NCBI RefSeq assembly: GCF_000372725.1
Contig: NW_005196756.1
Span: 839,783 to 903,782 of the forward strand
DNA from: Emiliania huxleyi CCMP1516
Taxonomy: Eukaryota; Haptophyta; Isochrysidales; Noelaerhabdaceae
DNA: 64,000 nt
Direction of reading: 5' to 3'
The notes under the pieces: model-generated
The model's input: the letters and a program-made list of their open reading frames with translations, nothing else
Databases searched by the model: none
Told to the model about the DNA's origin: nothing
Shown here: positions 11,484 through 21,110 of the stretch, piece by piece
Position numbering within the stretch: position 1 is the stretch's first letter
Layout of the letters: every line of letters starts with the position of its first letter
Translations under genes and position numbers: made by a program

Positions 11484-11658
11484 TTAACCCTGGTAGGTGG
11501 ATTGTCCAAAATACGTCAGCCTCGCACGCCAAGAGCTAGGTCTGACACCCGACCGCCCCCCCCTCCCTAATATTAACCGGCGAGAGCACATTTTGGCCGG
11601 CTAATGTTAGGGAGGGGAGGCCGAAAAACGCAGACTTTTGTCCACCTACCAGGGTTAA
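11484..11658. mobile_element. TTAA-flanked MITE (piggyBac-like), copy 1
   Basis: A 167-bp core (11488-11654) has 14-bp perfect terminal inverted repeats, CCCTGGTAGGTGGA and its complement, and is bounded on both sides by TTAA. TTAA target duplication with CCC-starting termini is the signature of piggyBac-class transposons. An internal inverted repeat (CTCCCTAATATTAACCGG against CCGGCTAATGTTAGGGAG) lets the element fold into nested hairpins. There is no coding capacity. Confidence 0.85.
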
Positions 11659-11806
11659 TCAGCTGGACCGAATTTTACCAAGTTGGACGCCGTTGGACGT
11701 ATCCAGTGTTCACTGTCTACGTGTAGCGACGGGCGCTGCGCGATAGCTGCTTTGTGGGTCCCGAAAACGAGAAAACAGGCCTTTTTGGGAAAGCCGACTT
11801 TGCCCC

Positions 11807-11981
11807 TTAACCCTGGTAGGTGGATTGTCCAAAATACGTCAGCCTCGCACGCCAAGAGCTAGGTCTGACACCCGACCGCCCCCCCCTCCCTAATATTAAC
11901 CGGCGAGAGCACATTTTGGCCGGCTAATGTTAGGGAGGGGAGGCCGAAAAACGCAGACTTTTGTCCACCTACCAGGGTTAA
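11807..11981. mobile_element. TTAA-flanked MITE (piggyBac-like), copy 2
   Basis: The core at 11811-11977 is 167 bp. By eye it is identical to copy 1, in the same orientation and separated from it by 148 bp. It is bounded by TTAA at 11807 and 11978. It supplies the last codons and the stop of the F-box/RCC1 fragment read leftward from 12422. Confidence 0.85.
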
Positions 11982-12422
11982 GGTCTTTTTTTTGGCTGGT
12001 ATGGCTATGTGTGCATGTGCACTGTCGGCACGGCGCCTCGGGGTCGCAGCGGCTCTTGCGGACGACGAGAGCCGCCCCTCGCCGTCGATGAAGACGCTGT
12101 GGAACTGGCCTCCCGCCGCCCTCCTTGGCGGGTTGGACTCGCGCAGCAAGGCACAGAAGCACAGCCACCGCACGGCGCAGCCCTCGCCCTCTGGCTGCGC
12201 CGGCAGCTCGAAGCCGCGCTCTTGCGCCCACAAGCGGATACCCTGCTCCGCGAGCGAGGCGTGGAAGAGGAGCGAGACGGCCGCGACGCGAGCGATGTCG
12301 GCGGGGTCGCAGCGAGAGATGACGCGCGCGAGAAGCTCAAGGGGCAGGTCGGTGAGGGGGCAGTGTGCGGCGGCGGCGGCGGCGGGCGCGAGGCGGCGCG
12401 AGCGGCGCGGCGGGGAAGACAT
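11859..12422 (-). pseudogene. F-box/RCC1-type fragment truncated by a MITE
   Basis: From an ATG at 12422, a basic/Ala-rich start leads into an F-box (CPLTDLPLELLARVISRCDP, ADIARVAAVSLLFHA). FHSVFIDGEGRL follows, which is how a first RCC1-like blade begins. The expected further RCC1 repeats are missing. After about residue 145 the frame runs into the MITE at 11811-11977, whose sequence provides the C-terminus and stop. F-box proteins normally bring targets to SCF ubiquitin ligases. This copy keeps the F-box but not a full propeller, so it is most likely a 3-prime-truncated member of a gene family. Confidence 0.65.
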
Positions 12423-12451
12423 CGCGAGAGAGAGGGCACACCGGAGAGTCA

Positions 12452-13273
12452 GGGATACCCATCACTGAGCCGACGATGCTATAGCGTAGCCCCAGGGTGG
12501 CGCCCACCCCCATACCCTCAGGCACTTGCCTGCGCCCTGGCCGCGCATGCCGCGCACGCGCGCGCACGCCCGCGCACGCCGCGCAGTGCTCGATCTTTAC
12601 CGGTATGAGACCGGTATTTGGCGATATTTTGATTAGTTTTGGAGTGGTATGGTATAGTGGTACGCGAAAGTGGTATGCGGGGTTTTCATTAGTTGTAGCG
12701 GCTGTCGGTGTTGTCCCGGGGGCGAAAAACCATGCAAAAGTGCGGGCATTACCCGGGTATACCCGGGTTTTTCCAGGTATACCCGCAAAATACCCGGTAT
12801 TTTGCCGATTTTGCCGATTTTGCCACGAAGAAGGCACTCCGACTCGCTTTGATTTCCGTGAGGCAACTGGTATCCCGTACCACTTTTTGATTAGTGCAGG
12901 CCTTGGGTTTGATTAGCCAAAAACTCCCATACGATACCGGTAAAGATCGAGCACTGACGCCGCGCACGCGCGCGCACCACGCCCGCGCGCACGCCGCACT
13001 ACGCGGCACTGCCCAGGTTCCCTCACGCTCAGATTCCCTCACGCTCAGATTCCCTCACGCTCAGATTCCGTGCAACAGGGGGTGCCGAGGTATGCCGCAG
13101 GCCGGGATGGAGTGAGATCTTGCGGGGCAGGTGGCGTGGGCTAGCGCGTGAGGCGGGCGCAGGCAAGTGATGCGCCCGAGGGTACGGCTTTATGGGGGTG
13201 GGCGCCACCCTGGGGCGGCTACCCGTAGCATTGTCGGCTCAGACCTCAGTGATGGCTGGGATGGGTATCTCCC
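12452..13273. repeat. Nested inverted-repeat (foldback) element
   Basis: The outer imperfect arms are about 12452-12533 and 13164-13273. They share GATACCCATC, GAGCCGAC and the exact block CCAGGGTGGCGCCCACCCCC in inverted orientation. Inside lies a second element, 12585-12955 (371 bp), with 22-bp perfect terminal inverted repeats beginning AGTGCTCGATCTTTACCGG. It is flanked by direct copies of a CGCGCACGCGCGCGCAC-type sequence. Its interior is rich in ACCCGGGTAT blocks that resemble repeats at 54.35 and 59.0 kb. No protein is encoded, so both layers look like non-autonomous DNA elements. Confidence 0.65.
13018..13066. repeat. 16-bp tandem repeat, three copies
   Basis: Three consecutive copies of TTCCCTCACGCTCAGA lie within the right half of the foldback element. 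Confidence 0.9.
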
Positions 13274-13368
13274 AGCGGGTGAGAGGGGGAGCTTCCGAGT
13301 TCCGAACAATGAACAAAAAGTATTGAAAAAATCGGAAACCACGACACGACTGAGGAGGTGTCATGGTC

Positions 13369-16300
13369 CTACCACGGACGATACGAAACCGTCGGCCCCG
13401 TGGCCGTGCGCAGTTGTGAGGCTCGTGCACCCAGCTGTGACGCTGGTACTAGCGGCGCGCGGGCATCCATCGACGCGTATACGCTGAGGTGCTTGGCGAC
13501 TACATCCCGCGGCGATGCTGCGGCTTGCCAGCTCGCCGGGGCCCCCAGCGCGCCTCGGCGCGCCACCTCAGCCTGCCTGCAGGGCTTGTTTGCATGCCGC
13601 GGCGCTGGCCTCGCCGGCGCCGGCGCCGCCCCTGTTGCATGCCGCGGCGCTGGCCTCGCCGGCGCCGGCGCTGCCTCTCTCGTGTGCTGTGGCGCTGGCC
13701 TCGCCGGCGCCGGCGCCGCCCCTCTTGCATGCCGCGGCGCTGGCCTCGCCGGCGCCGGCGCTGCCTCTCTCGTGTGCTGTGGCGCTGGCCTCGCCGGCGC
13801 CGGCGCCGCCCCTCTTGCATGCCGCGGCGCTGGCCTCGCCGGCGCCGGCGCCGCCTCTCTCGTGTGCTGTGGCGCTGGCCTCGCCGGCGCCGGCGCCGCC
13901 CCTCTTGCATGCCGCGGCGCTGGCCTCGCCGGCGCCGGCGCTGCCTCTCTCGTGTGCTGTGGCGCTGGCCTCGCCGGCGCCGGCGCCGCCCCTCTTGCAT
14001 GCCGCGGCGCTGGCCTCGCCGGCGCCGGCGCTGCCTCTCTCGTGTGCTGTGGCGCTGGCCTCGCCGGCGCCGGCGCCGCCCCTCTTGCATGCCGCGGCGC
14101 TGGCCTCGCCGGCGCCGGCGCCGCCTCTCTCGTGTGCTGTGGCGCTGGCCTCGCCGGCGCCGGCGCCGCCCCTCTTGCATGCCGCGGCGCTGGCCTCGCC
14201 GGCGCCGGCGCTGCCTCTCTCGTGTGCTGTGGCGCTGGCCTCGGTTGCTGCGGCGCCAGCCCTCCGGAGGGCGACGGTGCCAGCCTCGCCGACGGCGCTG
14301 CCCCTCTTGCATGCCGCGGCGCTGGCCTCGCCGGCGCCGGCGCCGCCTCTCTCGTGTGCTGTGGCGCTGGCCTCGGTTGCTGCGGCGCCAGCCCTCCGGA
14401 GGGCGACGGTGCCAGCCTCGCCGACGGCGCTGCCCCTCTGGCATGCCGCTGCGCAGGGTGTGCCTGAGCCGGCCCCAATCTCGACGGCTGCGGAGCTGTG
14501 GGCGGCCGAAGTATCGATGGCTGTGGAGCTGGATCCGACGGCTGCGGAGCTGGCCTCGACGGCTGCGGAGCCAGCCCTCTCGAGGGTGGGGGAGGTGCAG
14601 CTCTGGTTGCAGCGGCCGGAGCCGCTCTAGCTGGGGTGCCTCTGGCCAGGGCGTTGCGACGCTCGAGGGCACGCTCGAGAGCAACGACGCTGTCAGAGCC
14701 TTGCGCCGGTACGACTCGGCCCGGCGCGGGAAGAGGAGCGGGGCGCCCCATAGGGGGGGGCGGCGGGGCGGGCGCGACGGGTGGGAGGCACTTGGGGTTA
14801 TCGAGTAGAAGTTGCACCTACAAGCACGGAATGACGGAAAAGTGGCGAGGAGCGAGGAGCCGGAGATAGTGCACTCGCGAGAGCGGCAGCACCGCGCGGG
14901 AGGTGTCGCCGCCGCAACGGCGCAGCGCCTCCTCTGCGAGCGGTGCGCGAAAGCCCATTCGGACCTGCAACGTGGGCGGCCCTCCTTAGATAGGCAATCG
15001 GGTGCTCAGCGAAGCGTAAAAGCGATCGCGTACCAGCTCCGCGACCTCTCCGGTCGCTGTCGTCCCCGCGGCGCGCCCGCCTAGGGCGGGCGCGGCTCTG
15101 CAACTTGCGGCGGGCGCGGCTTTTGCGGCGGGCGCGGCGGGTTGACGAGGAATGGGGCGGCCAACTCCGTCGCCGCCAGCGCGGAGGACGCAAACAATGT
15201 CGTGTCGCTCGGCGGCGAGGCCCGACGCCCTCGCGCGGAGCGATGCGATCCGCTCCCCGACCGCGCGAAAGAAGGCGGCCCCCTGCGCCACCTCGGCCGA
15301 GAGCGCCTCGTGCATCGCCACCGCCTGACCGAGCCCGCGCAGGAAGGACTGCTTGGCGCGTAGGGCGCCCTCTGAGGCGGAGCGGATCGACGCCACAAAA
15401 GTGGTGTTTGCAGCGACGGCCGCCTCGAGCAGCTCGCGGTGCCGCGCGCAGAACACCTCGGCGCGCCGCTTGACGGGGGCCAGCTTGGCCAGCTCCGCCG
15501 CCACAAGCTCGCCGGCAGGCATGCCCTCGGGCCGGTGCACGAGTGCAGAGACAAACTCCTGGTTGTATGGCGCAGCCTCGAGGCACAGCTCCAGCCGCGG
15601 GCCGTCCTCAAGCAAGCCGAACGCCTGCTGCGCCGAGCGGCAGAGCACGCCGTTGACGCTCAGCACTACATCGCCGACGCAAAGGCCCGCGTGGTGCGCC
15701 GGCGTGCCGACTCCCACCGCCTATTCACAGCAGTGCGGGTGTGAAGAGACGCTGTTCACACCTCCTTGCGGATCTCGTGCCGACTCCCACTGCCTCGATC
15801 ACCACCCCGAGCTCTCCTCGCTCGCCGTCGCCGTCGCCGCGGCCGCAAGCGCTGATGGTGACCCCGAGCTGTGCCTTTGGCGTCGGCCGCTGCAGTACGA
15901 GGCGGCGTGTCGGCCGCTGCAGCTCGCTCGCCTCGGCGCAGATCGCCGCGCGCGAGTCGGCATGGGCGGCGAGCGCATCAAGCGCCGCCCGCAGCGCCGC
16001 ACTGGACGCAGGGTCGGCGCTCGCGCCCTCTGCCGGCGCGGCGGGCATGCGCGACGCCACCTCTGAGAGAGGGAGCTCGAGGAGTGGCGCCGCCTCGGCG
16101 GAGCAGACCGCGGCCGCGCGCTCGAGCACGGCCTTGTTGGCGGCCGTCGCCTCGGCTAGCCGCGCGAGGCACCGATCCAACTCGGACCGCAACTCGGCGA
16201 TCGCGCCGCTGCCCCTCGATGCGCGCCACGCCTCGCCGAATCTGGCCGCCATCTCGGCCTCGGCCGCCGCCTCGGCCGCGAGGACGGAGCCCACCCCCCG

Positions 16301-17923
16301 CGCGGAAGCCTCGCTCGCCCGCTGCAACTCCACCAGCCGGCCGGCAAGCGCCTTGAGCACTCTCGGTCCGCCACTCTTGTGCACGGCCGTCAGGGCGCCC
16401 GTAAGCGCCAGTGGAAGCGTGCCGCTGCCGCCGCCCGCCGCGGTGCCGGCCGCCTCGGCCGCCTCGACTGCCTCGAGCGCGTGCGGCAGGTCGAGGGCGA
16501 GGAGGGCAGAAGCGGCCGAGTCGCGCTCCTCCTCGAGGCGCGTGTGCAGCCCGTCGAGGGCCTCGCGGGCGGCGGAGGCGTACGCGAGCAGAGCCGGCTG
16601 TACCGAGTGTGGCACCAAATGGGCAAATGGGTCCGCCTCTCCGCCCGGCGCGGCGGGGCCGCTCCCGTCGCCCTCGCCCCGCCGGCCCTCCAACAGCCAG
16701 GCCTCCTCCTCGAGCGCCTCGAGCGGGTCCGAGTGCGGCCGCACAATCGCCTTGCCTCGCACCGGCGACAGCGCCGACGCGGGGGGGAGGGGCTCGAGGT
16801 AGACTATGGTGTTGTCCTTGTCGGCCTGCGCATGGGCCTCCTCGAGCCGCGCGAGCGCCGCCTCGAGCGGAGCGCGTGAGACGGGCGCCACCGTCGCTGA
16901 GGCGCGCCGCCCTTTTGGCGCGGCTTGCGCCGACGCCGCCAGCGCGGAGCGCAGCCGCTCGACGCCAGCGGCGAGCCGCGCGACCTGGTGTCCGTACTCG
17001 TTGGCCGCCGCGTGCTCCTCCGCCCGATGGAGGAGGGCAAGGCTGTCGAACACGGCAGCGCCCAGGCCAACCGCCTCTCCCCAAGAGCTGTCGACCCGCG
17101 GCGAGGCCGGCGATGCGCGGAGCTGCTCGCCTACACGCAGAAAAGGGCTTCGTGGCGCGCTTAAGGCCCGCGAGACGTGAGGCGCCGCGGCGGCCGCGCC
17201 CGTCTGCGCGTAGAAGGTGCCCGTCTGCGAGGCGGTGACCGAGAGGAGGCGCGGAGACAGGCCGTCCGCCGCCGCCCGCTCGTAGTAGCAGCGCTGCGCC
17301 TGCGCGAGCAGCAGTGTGCGCATCGCGTCGAGCGTCGCGTCGCACAGATCGCCGCACCTGCGCCAGGGTCGGAGACACGGTTGATGGCTCCATTTGGAGT
17401 GGGCCCTCGTCGCTCTAGCAGCGTGCCTGGCGCCGCCGGCCCACTCCGCCGCGACAAGCTCGCGCAGCCGGTCGAGCAGCCCCGCCGCGAGCTGGAGCAG
17501 CTGACAGGCCCGACGGATCCCGTCCGCGTCGGACCGCTGCTCCGCCGTCGCCTCGAAGGAGAGGACCGCCGCAAGATTGTACAGTGCAGCAGCGCGCTCA
17601 AACTGTGCGCTCGGCTCGCGCTGCTTGGCGGAGGGGTTGAAGGCGCTGCGCCAGACGGAGGCGAGCTCGAGCTCGCCAAGGTCGAAGCGCCGCTCCAGAG
17701 ATCCAAGCAGCCGGAGATACCGCAGCAGAGCGGCGCGCAGCAACCCAGCGGTCTTGTCGGTCAGAGGTTGGGCAAAGGCGAGCCGCCGCGTCTCATCCAC
17801 GAGCCGGCCTGCGGCAGCGTGCGCGTCCGCCTGCCTGGCGGAGTAGGCGCGCCGGATGTAGCGGTCCAGCGCGCCTGCCCAGTCAGCGTCGCCATCGGGC
17901 CGCTTGAAGGGGAGGGCGAGCAT
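13369..17923 (-). CDS. ALIX-like ESCRT adaptor: BRO1, V domain with PDZ, UBA, Pro-rich tail
   Basis: Five exons (17923-17427, 17357-15794, 15720-15034, 14964-14893, 14817-13369) sum to 4269 nt, that is 1422 aa. Residues 1-370 form a BRO1 domain (FKRPDGDADWAGALDRYIRR, LYNLAAVLSFEATAEQ, LLAQAQRCYYERA). An ALIX/PDCD6IP V domain follows (YLEPLPPASALSP, FAHLVPHSVQPALLAY). A PDZ domain sits within the V domain at about 655-735 (AQLGVTISACG, then AGLCVGDVVLSVNGV), and V-domain helices resume after it (NQEFVSALVHRPEGMP). Exons 3-5 join to give a UBA domain (ELVRMGFRAPLAEEALRRCG, DTSRAVQLLLDNP) and then about 470 residues of Pro/Ala-rich repeats. ALIX proteins link cargo to ESCRT-III in endosomal sorting. 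The first intron (17358-17426) needs a GC donor and is frame-neutral if retained. A 1-kb transposon sits 94 bp upstream of the ATG. Confidence 0.85.
13577..14460. repeat. 60-bp minisatellite in 120-bp higher-order dimers
   Basis: About a dozen 60-bp monomers alternate between two types (one with CTTGCATGCCGCGGCGCTGG, one with CTCGTGTGCTGTGGCGCTGG). Together they form near-perfect 120-bp dimers. A later pair carries a 45-bp variant insert. Read leftward they encode 20-residue Pro/Ala/Arg units in the ALIX-like tail. Several other frames are also open because the unit length is a multiple of three. Confidence 0.9.
15721..15793 (-). other. Intron with 18-bp exon-start duplication (introner-like)
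   Basis: In the ALIX-like gene, within the PDZ-coding region. The intron begins GCAGTGGGAGTCGGCACG and the next exon begins GCGGTGGGAGTCGGCACG (17 of 18). The body holds GTGTGAACAGCGTCTCTTCA with an internal inverted repeat and ends GCTGTGAATAG. A GT donor three bases further on is also possible. Confidence 0.6.
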
Positions 17924-18016
17924 GGGTCTGGACTCACAATGAAAAACTCTCCACGAAGTATTTCAGCGTCGTCTTTTGCGGCGGGCGTCGGTCGTCAATC
18001 GCCAGCGCGCTCAAAT

Positions 18017-19018
18017 CCTGGCGAGTAGAGACCACGCCTGCTATTCACAGCACAAGCCCTCGCCGGGGGCTCGAGCATGCGCAGCGAAAAGCAGGCGTGC
18101 GGCATGCGGAGCCCCCACCGGCGGTGGGCTTGAAGACACTGAGCCGAGCGCGCCGGCGGCGGACCGCCGCCGGCGCGCTCGCTTCGGCGGATGGCTGAGC
18201 GGCACAGTTTCTGGCCGCCCGGCCTGCGAGCAGTCGCCGCGAGACGATCAAAGGCGCTCAATTCAAGCGCGCCGCCATGCCAGATCTCGCCCCACGCCCC
18301 GGCCAGACCGGGCAGTGCGTGCAGGAATGATGCAGGCATGATGGACGGGTGTGGTGAGCACGCCAGCGGCACCGCTGCGCACTCTCAGGGTCGCAGCCGC
18401 CTATCTCGTGAGGGGCGTGGCTCGGGGCGGGTGCGAGAGAGTCGAGGAGCGCGGCGCGCGAGCGCGCGCGTGGTAAAGTCGGTTTATATTTCATCACTGG
18501 TATAAGAGAGACCCAAAACGGCACTCGCGCCGCGCCCACGCGAGCTCGTATCACCTCAACACTCACACAGCACGCTTGAATGAAGCCCCCGAGGGGCGAG
18601 CCGGACCGGCTGTGGACTTGATTGGACTCGACGGTTCTCCTCGCAGATCCATGAGGAGCTGTGCGGAGGCACATTTCCGGCTGGTTTCGGCTCCAGCAAC
18701 TGCTAGCATCACGTGGAACCGCCGGCGGGGCGAGAGCCAGCAGCGGGCAAACCGCGCCTCCGGTGCTCCGCTGCGATGACGAGCTGGCGCCAGCCACGCG
18801 CGGCCTGGCCAGGTCGGCAGACGAGCAGCAGGCATGCCGAGCGCGCGCGCGCGCGGCGGTCTCGTTGAGGCGGCAGAGCAGGCCGCATGTTGAGCAAAGA
18901 GGGCTCCAACACCCATCCTCGCCGAAAGACGGCGATCCAACCCTCCACTTGTCACACGCCTCCTTTTTCCAGACGGATCCCCCTGTGAAAAAGTGAGGCG
19001 TGGTCTCTACTCGCCAGG
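18017..19018. mobile_element. 1002-bp non-autonomous TIR DNA transposon
   Basis: Perfect 23-bp terminal inverted repeats (starting CCTGGCGAGTAGAGACCACG) are bounded on both sides by a 7-bp direct repeat, CTCAAAT (18010-18016 and 19019-19025). No transposase is encoded. A 35-nt near-perfect GC palindrome lies at 18146-18180. The superfamily is unclear from a 7-bp duplication. It lies just upstream of the ALIX-like start, where a promoter would be expected. Confidence 0.8.
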
Positions 19019-19025
19019 CTCAAAT

Positions 19026-20425
19026 CCCTGCTGCTGCAGGCAAAAAGAATTCTGAACTCCCTCACTGGCACACACCGGCTCACCACCGGAGCCGCACGTA
19101 AAAAGAAGTGGTGCGCAGTCCTCTCTAGCAAGATACCCAGCTGCAGGGACCGCAGAGGCCAGAGCACTGAGAGCTCTCGCATCCCTTCAGCATGCGGCCC
19201 AGCGGGCAGTACCCCCTACGCCGACCGAGAACCTCGGAATTTCTTTTTCCTTCTGCCGAACGAGGAACGTGCAACGTCCAACGACCACAACGACCAACGT
19301 TGGAAGGTTCTGAGACGCCACAACGATCAACGACAACGCTCTGGGGGAGGCGGGGGCCCCCGGAGGCACCGTGCGCCGTGCAGCAGTGCGGAAACGGGGC
19401 TCCGGCTCTATTAGTCTCTATTAGCACCGACTTCCCGATCTAACCTGGTCTAACAGAGGGCAGATTTGGAGAGATCTCGAGGAGTACATACAGATAGACC
19501 CTCCAATCATCAGAAACCTCCAACCTGATCGGTCGTACTGACCGCCGACAGATCACTCTAGACAGCAGACAGGCCGACGTCTGCACGCGGCCGGCCGGGC
19601 GAGAGGCTTGACACGATCCGACCCTGCGACCCTGATGCTGCTGCTCTAGCTATCAGACATGCATTGCTGACTGCTGCCACAATGTGCGACCTGTGCTGGC
19701 CCACTTGGCGGCCTTCCCGGTCAGTGGTGAGGCGCAGTTCAGAGCTGTCGATGGCGCGATGCCGCACTGGTCCCACATCGGTGACACGAGACCACCACGT
19801 TTGCCGGTCCAAGAGAGAGGCACTGGTGCTGTCCTGAGAAGGTGCATGGTCCCTCTTGACTGCCCATTAGCACGAGGCTGTGTAGGCATAGCCTCGAGAG
19901 TGCCAGCAGCCAATCCGAGGCAGTTTGTGACGCGCATTGCGTCAGAAGCGTGCACGCGCCCTGGAAGGACACCTTCCTACTGGCCGTACGATCAGGTCGT
20001 CACTGAATGCCGAAGACTAAGGCCGCGAGCTATGCAGGTGATCAATTGTGCAGCATGGCATGGTCAGCAGCGCCGAAAGGATGTCGCAAGGCGTGATAGC
20101 ATGGCCGCAAGTTCGCCGCGAATTCCCATGTGAAACAAGTAAAAAATCGCTGCTTGGCTCAACCCGACCGTCCAACCTCCTTGTCGTCAGCTGTCGTTGC
20201 ACGTTAAGTTGCCCCCCCGCCCCCGGTGGGGGAGGGGAACACGCCCGCGGATCGCTCCGTCTCTCTCCTGGCCGTCTCGCATGCTCGGTCGCCCGCGCCG
20301 GGCCGGCGCACTCCGGCGACGTCGCTTCGATCCTGATAGGCTTGCGCGGACGGAGGGGGGATTTTAGAAGATGCTTCATCCCAGACGTGGTTTCGCGCAA
20401 ACTGCCATTGGGATTTTAGGAAAAA
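19026..20425. other. Intergenic, no gene recognised
   Basis: Several overlapping short frames exist, the longest at 19684-20133 (+), but none shows a domain, composition or splice pattern I can support. I see no RNA gene. Confidence 0.5.
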
Positions 20426-20733
20426 CTAGAGGGCCCCTGCGCGGGCCCCGCCCCCCCCTCGAGGGGGGCGGGGCCCTTGCGACGGAGAAGAGGCCAGAAT
20501 CGTACAGCAGCAGACGACGGACAACGAAGCAGTAGAGGCTTGCTAGGAAAATTGTAAGGCCGCCGTCAGCCGGGTTTAGATGTGTCTTTTTCGCGGGGAG
20601 GTGCCTTAGTGCCAGGTGCACCACATGTCTATGAGGTGTAATAAGCAAGACAGCGGCAGACAACGCGTCGCCACACACACAGAAGCACGCATATACTATG
20701 ATACCCTCTCTCCTCTCTGTATAGCGCCGACGC

Positions 20734-21087
20734 CTAGTCGGAGGGCAACCAAGACGCGTCGCTGTCCTCGTCGGAGGCGCCGCCGACATCGGAGTCGATG
20801 CTGGAGGAGTCGCCGTCGGTGTAGGACGCATCGGAGGAGTCGTCGGCCCCGAGCGTCTCGCAGTGAGAGGCGTCCTCGTCGGAAGAGTTGCCCGCCTCGA
20901 GAGAGTTGCCCGTCTCGACGGCCGATGTCGACGGCCCGCACACATCACCCGCCGCCCGTATGGCCTGCTCGAGGAGGGAAGACTCCGACTCACTGTCGGA
21001 CGCCGCCTCCGCGGCCGCCGAGCCGCACTCGTCACCAGAGCTCTCGCCCTCGTCGCTCTCGGGAACAATGCACGAGCGGAAGCCCAT
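20734..21087 (-). CDS. Acidic Ser/Asp/Glu-rich ORF in Helitron 3-prime part
   Basis: This is a short frame made almost entirely of acidic and serine clusters (SDSESESSLLEQ and similar) lying downstream of the Rep stop. It may be a separate small ORF or an alternative 3-prime exon of the Rep gene. I see no domain. Confidence 0.3.
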   Translation of the reverse strand: MGFRSCIVPESDEGESSGDECGSAAAEAASDSESESSLLEQAIRAAGDVCGPSTSAVETGNSLEAGNSSDEDASHCETLGADDSSDASYTDGDSSSIDSDVGGASDEDSDASWLPSD

Positions 21088-21110
21088 ACCGCGAGTGCGG
21101 GGACGACGGG

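Noticed and set aside
13577-14460. Array of regularly spaced near-identical repeats, superficially CRISPR-like
   Set aside because: There are no unique spacers. The units abut each other, encode a protein tail and sit in a eukaryotic gene.
13489-14808. Long rightward frames (over 400 aa) across the minisatellite
   Set aside because: The 60-bp unit is a multiple of three without stops, so several frames are open automatically. The leftward frame is favoured because it is joined by a proper acceptor to the UBA exon.
15978-17393. Second long leftward frame inside the ALIX-like gene
   Set aside because: Very Arg/Gly-rich composition and no domain; a GC-rich out-of-frame shadow of the BRO1/V-domain exons.
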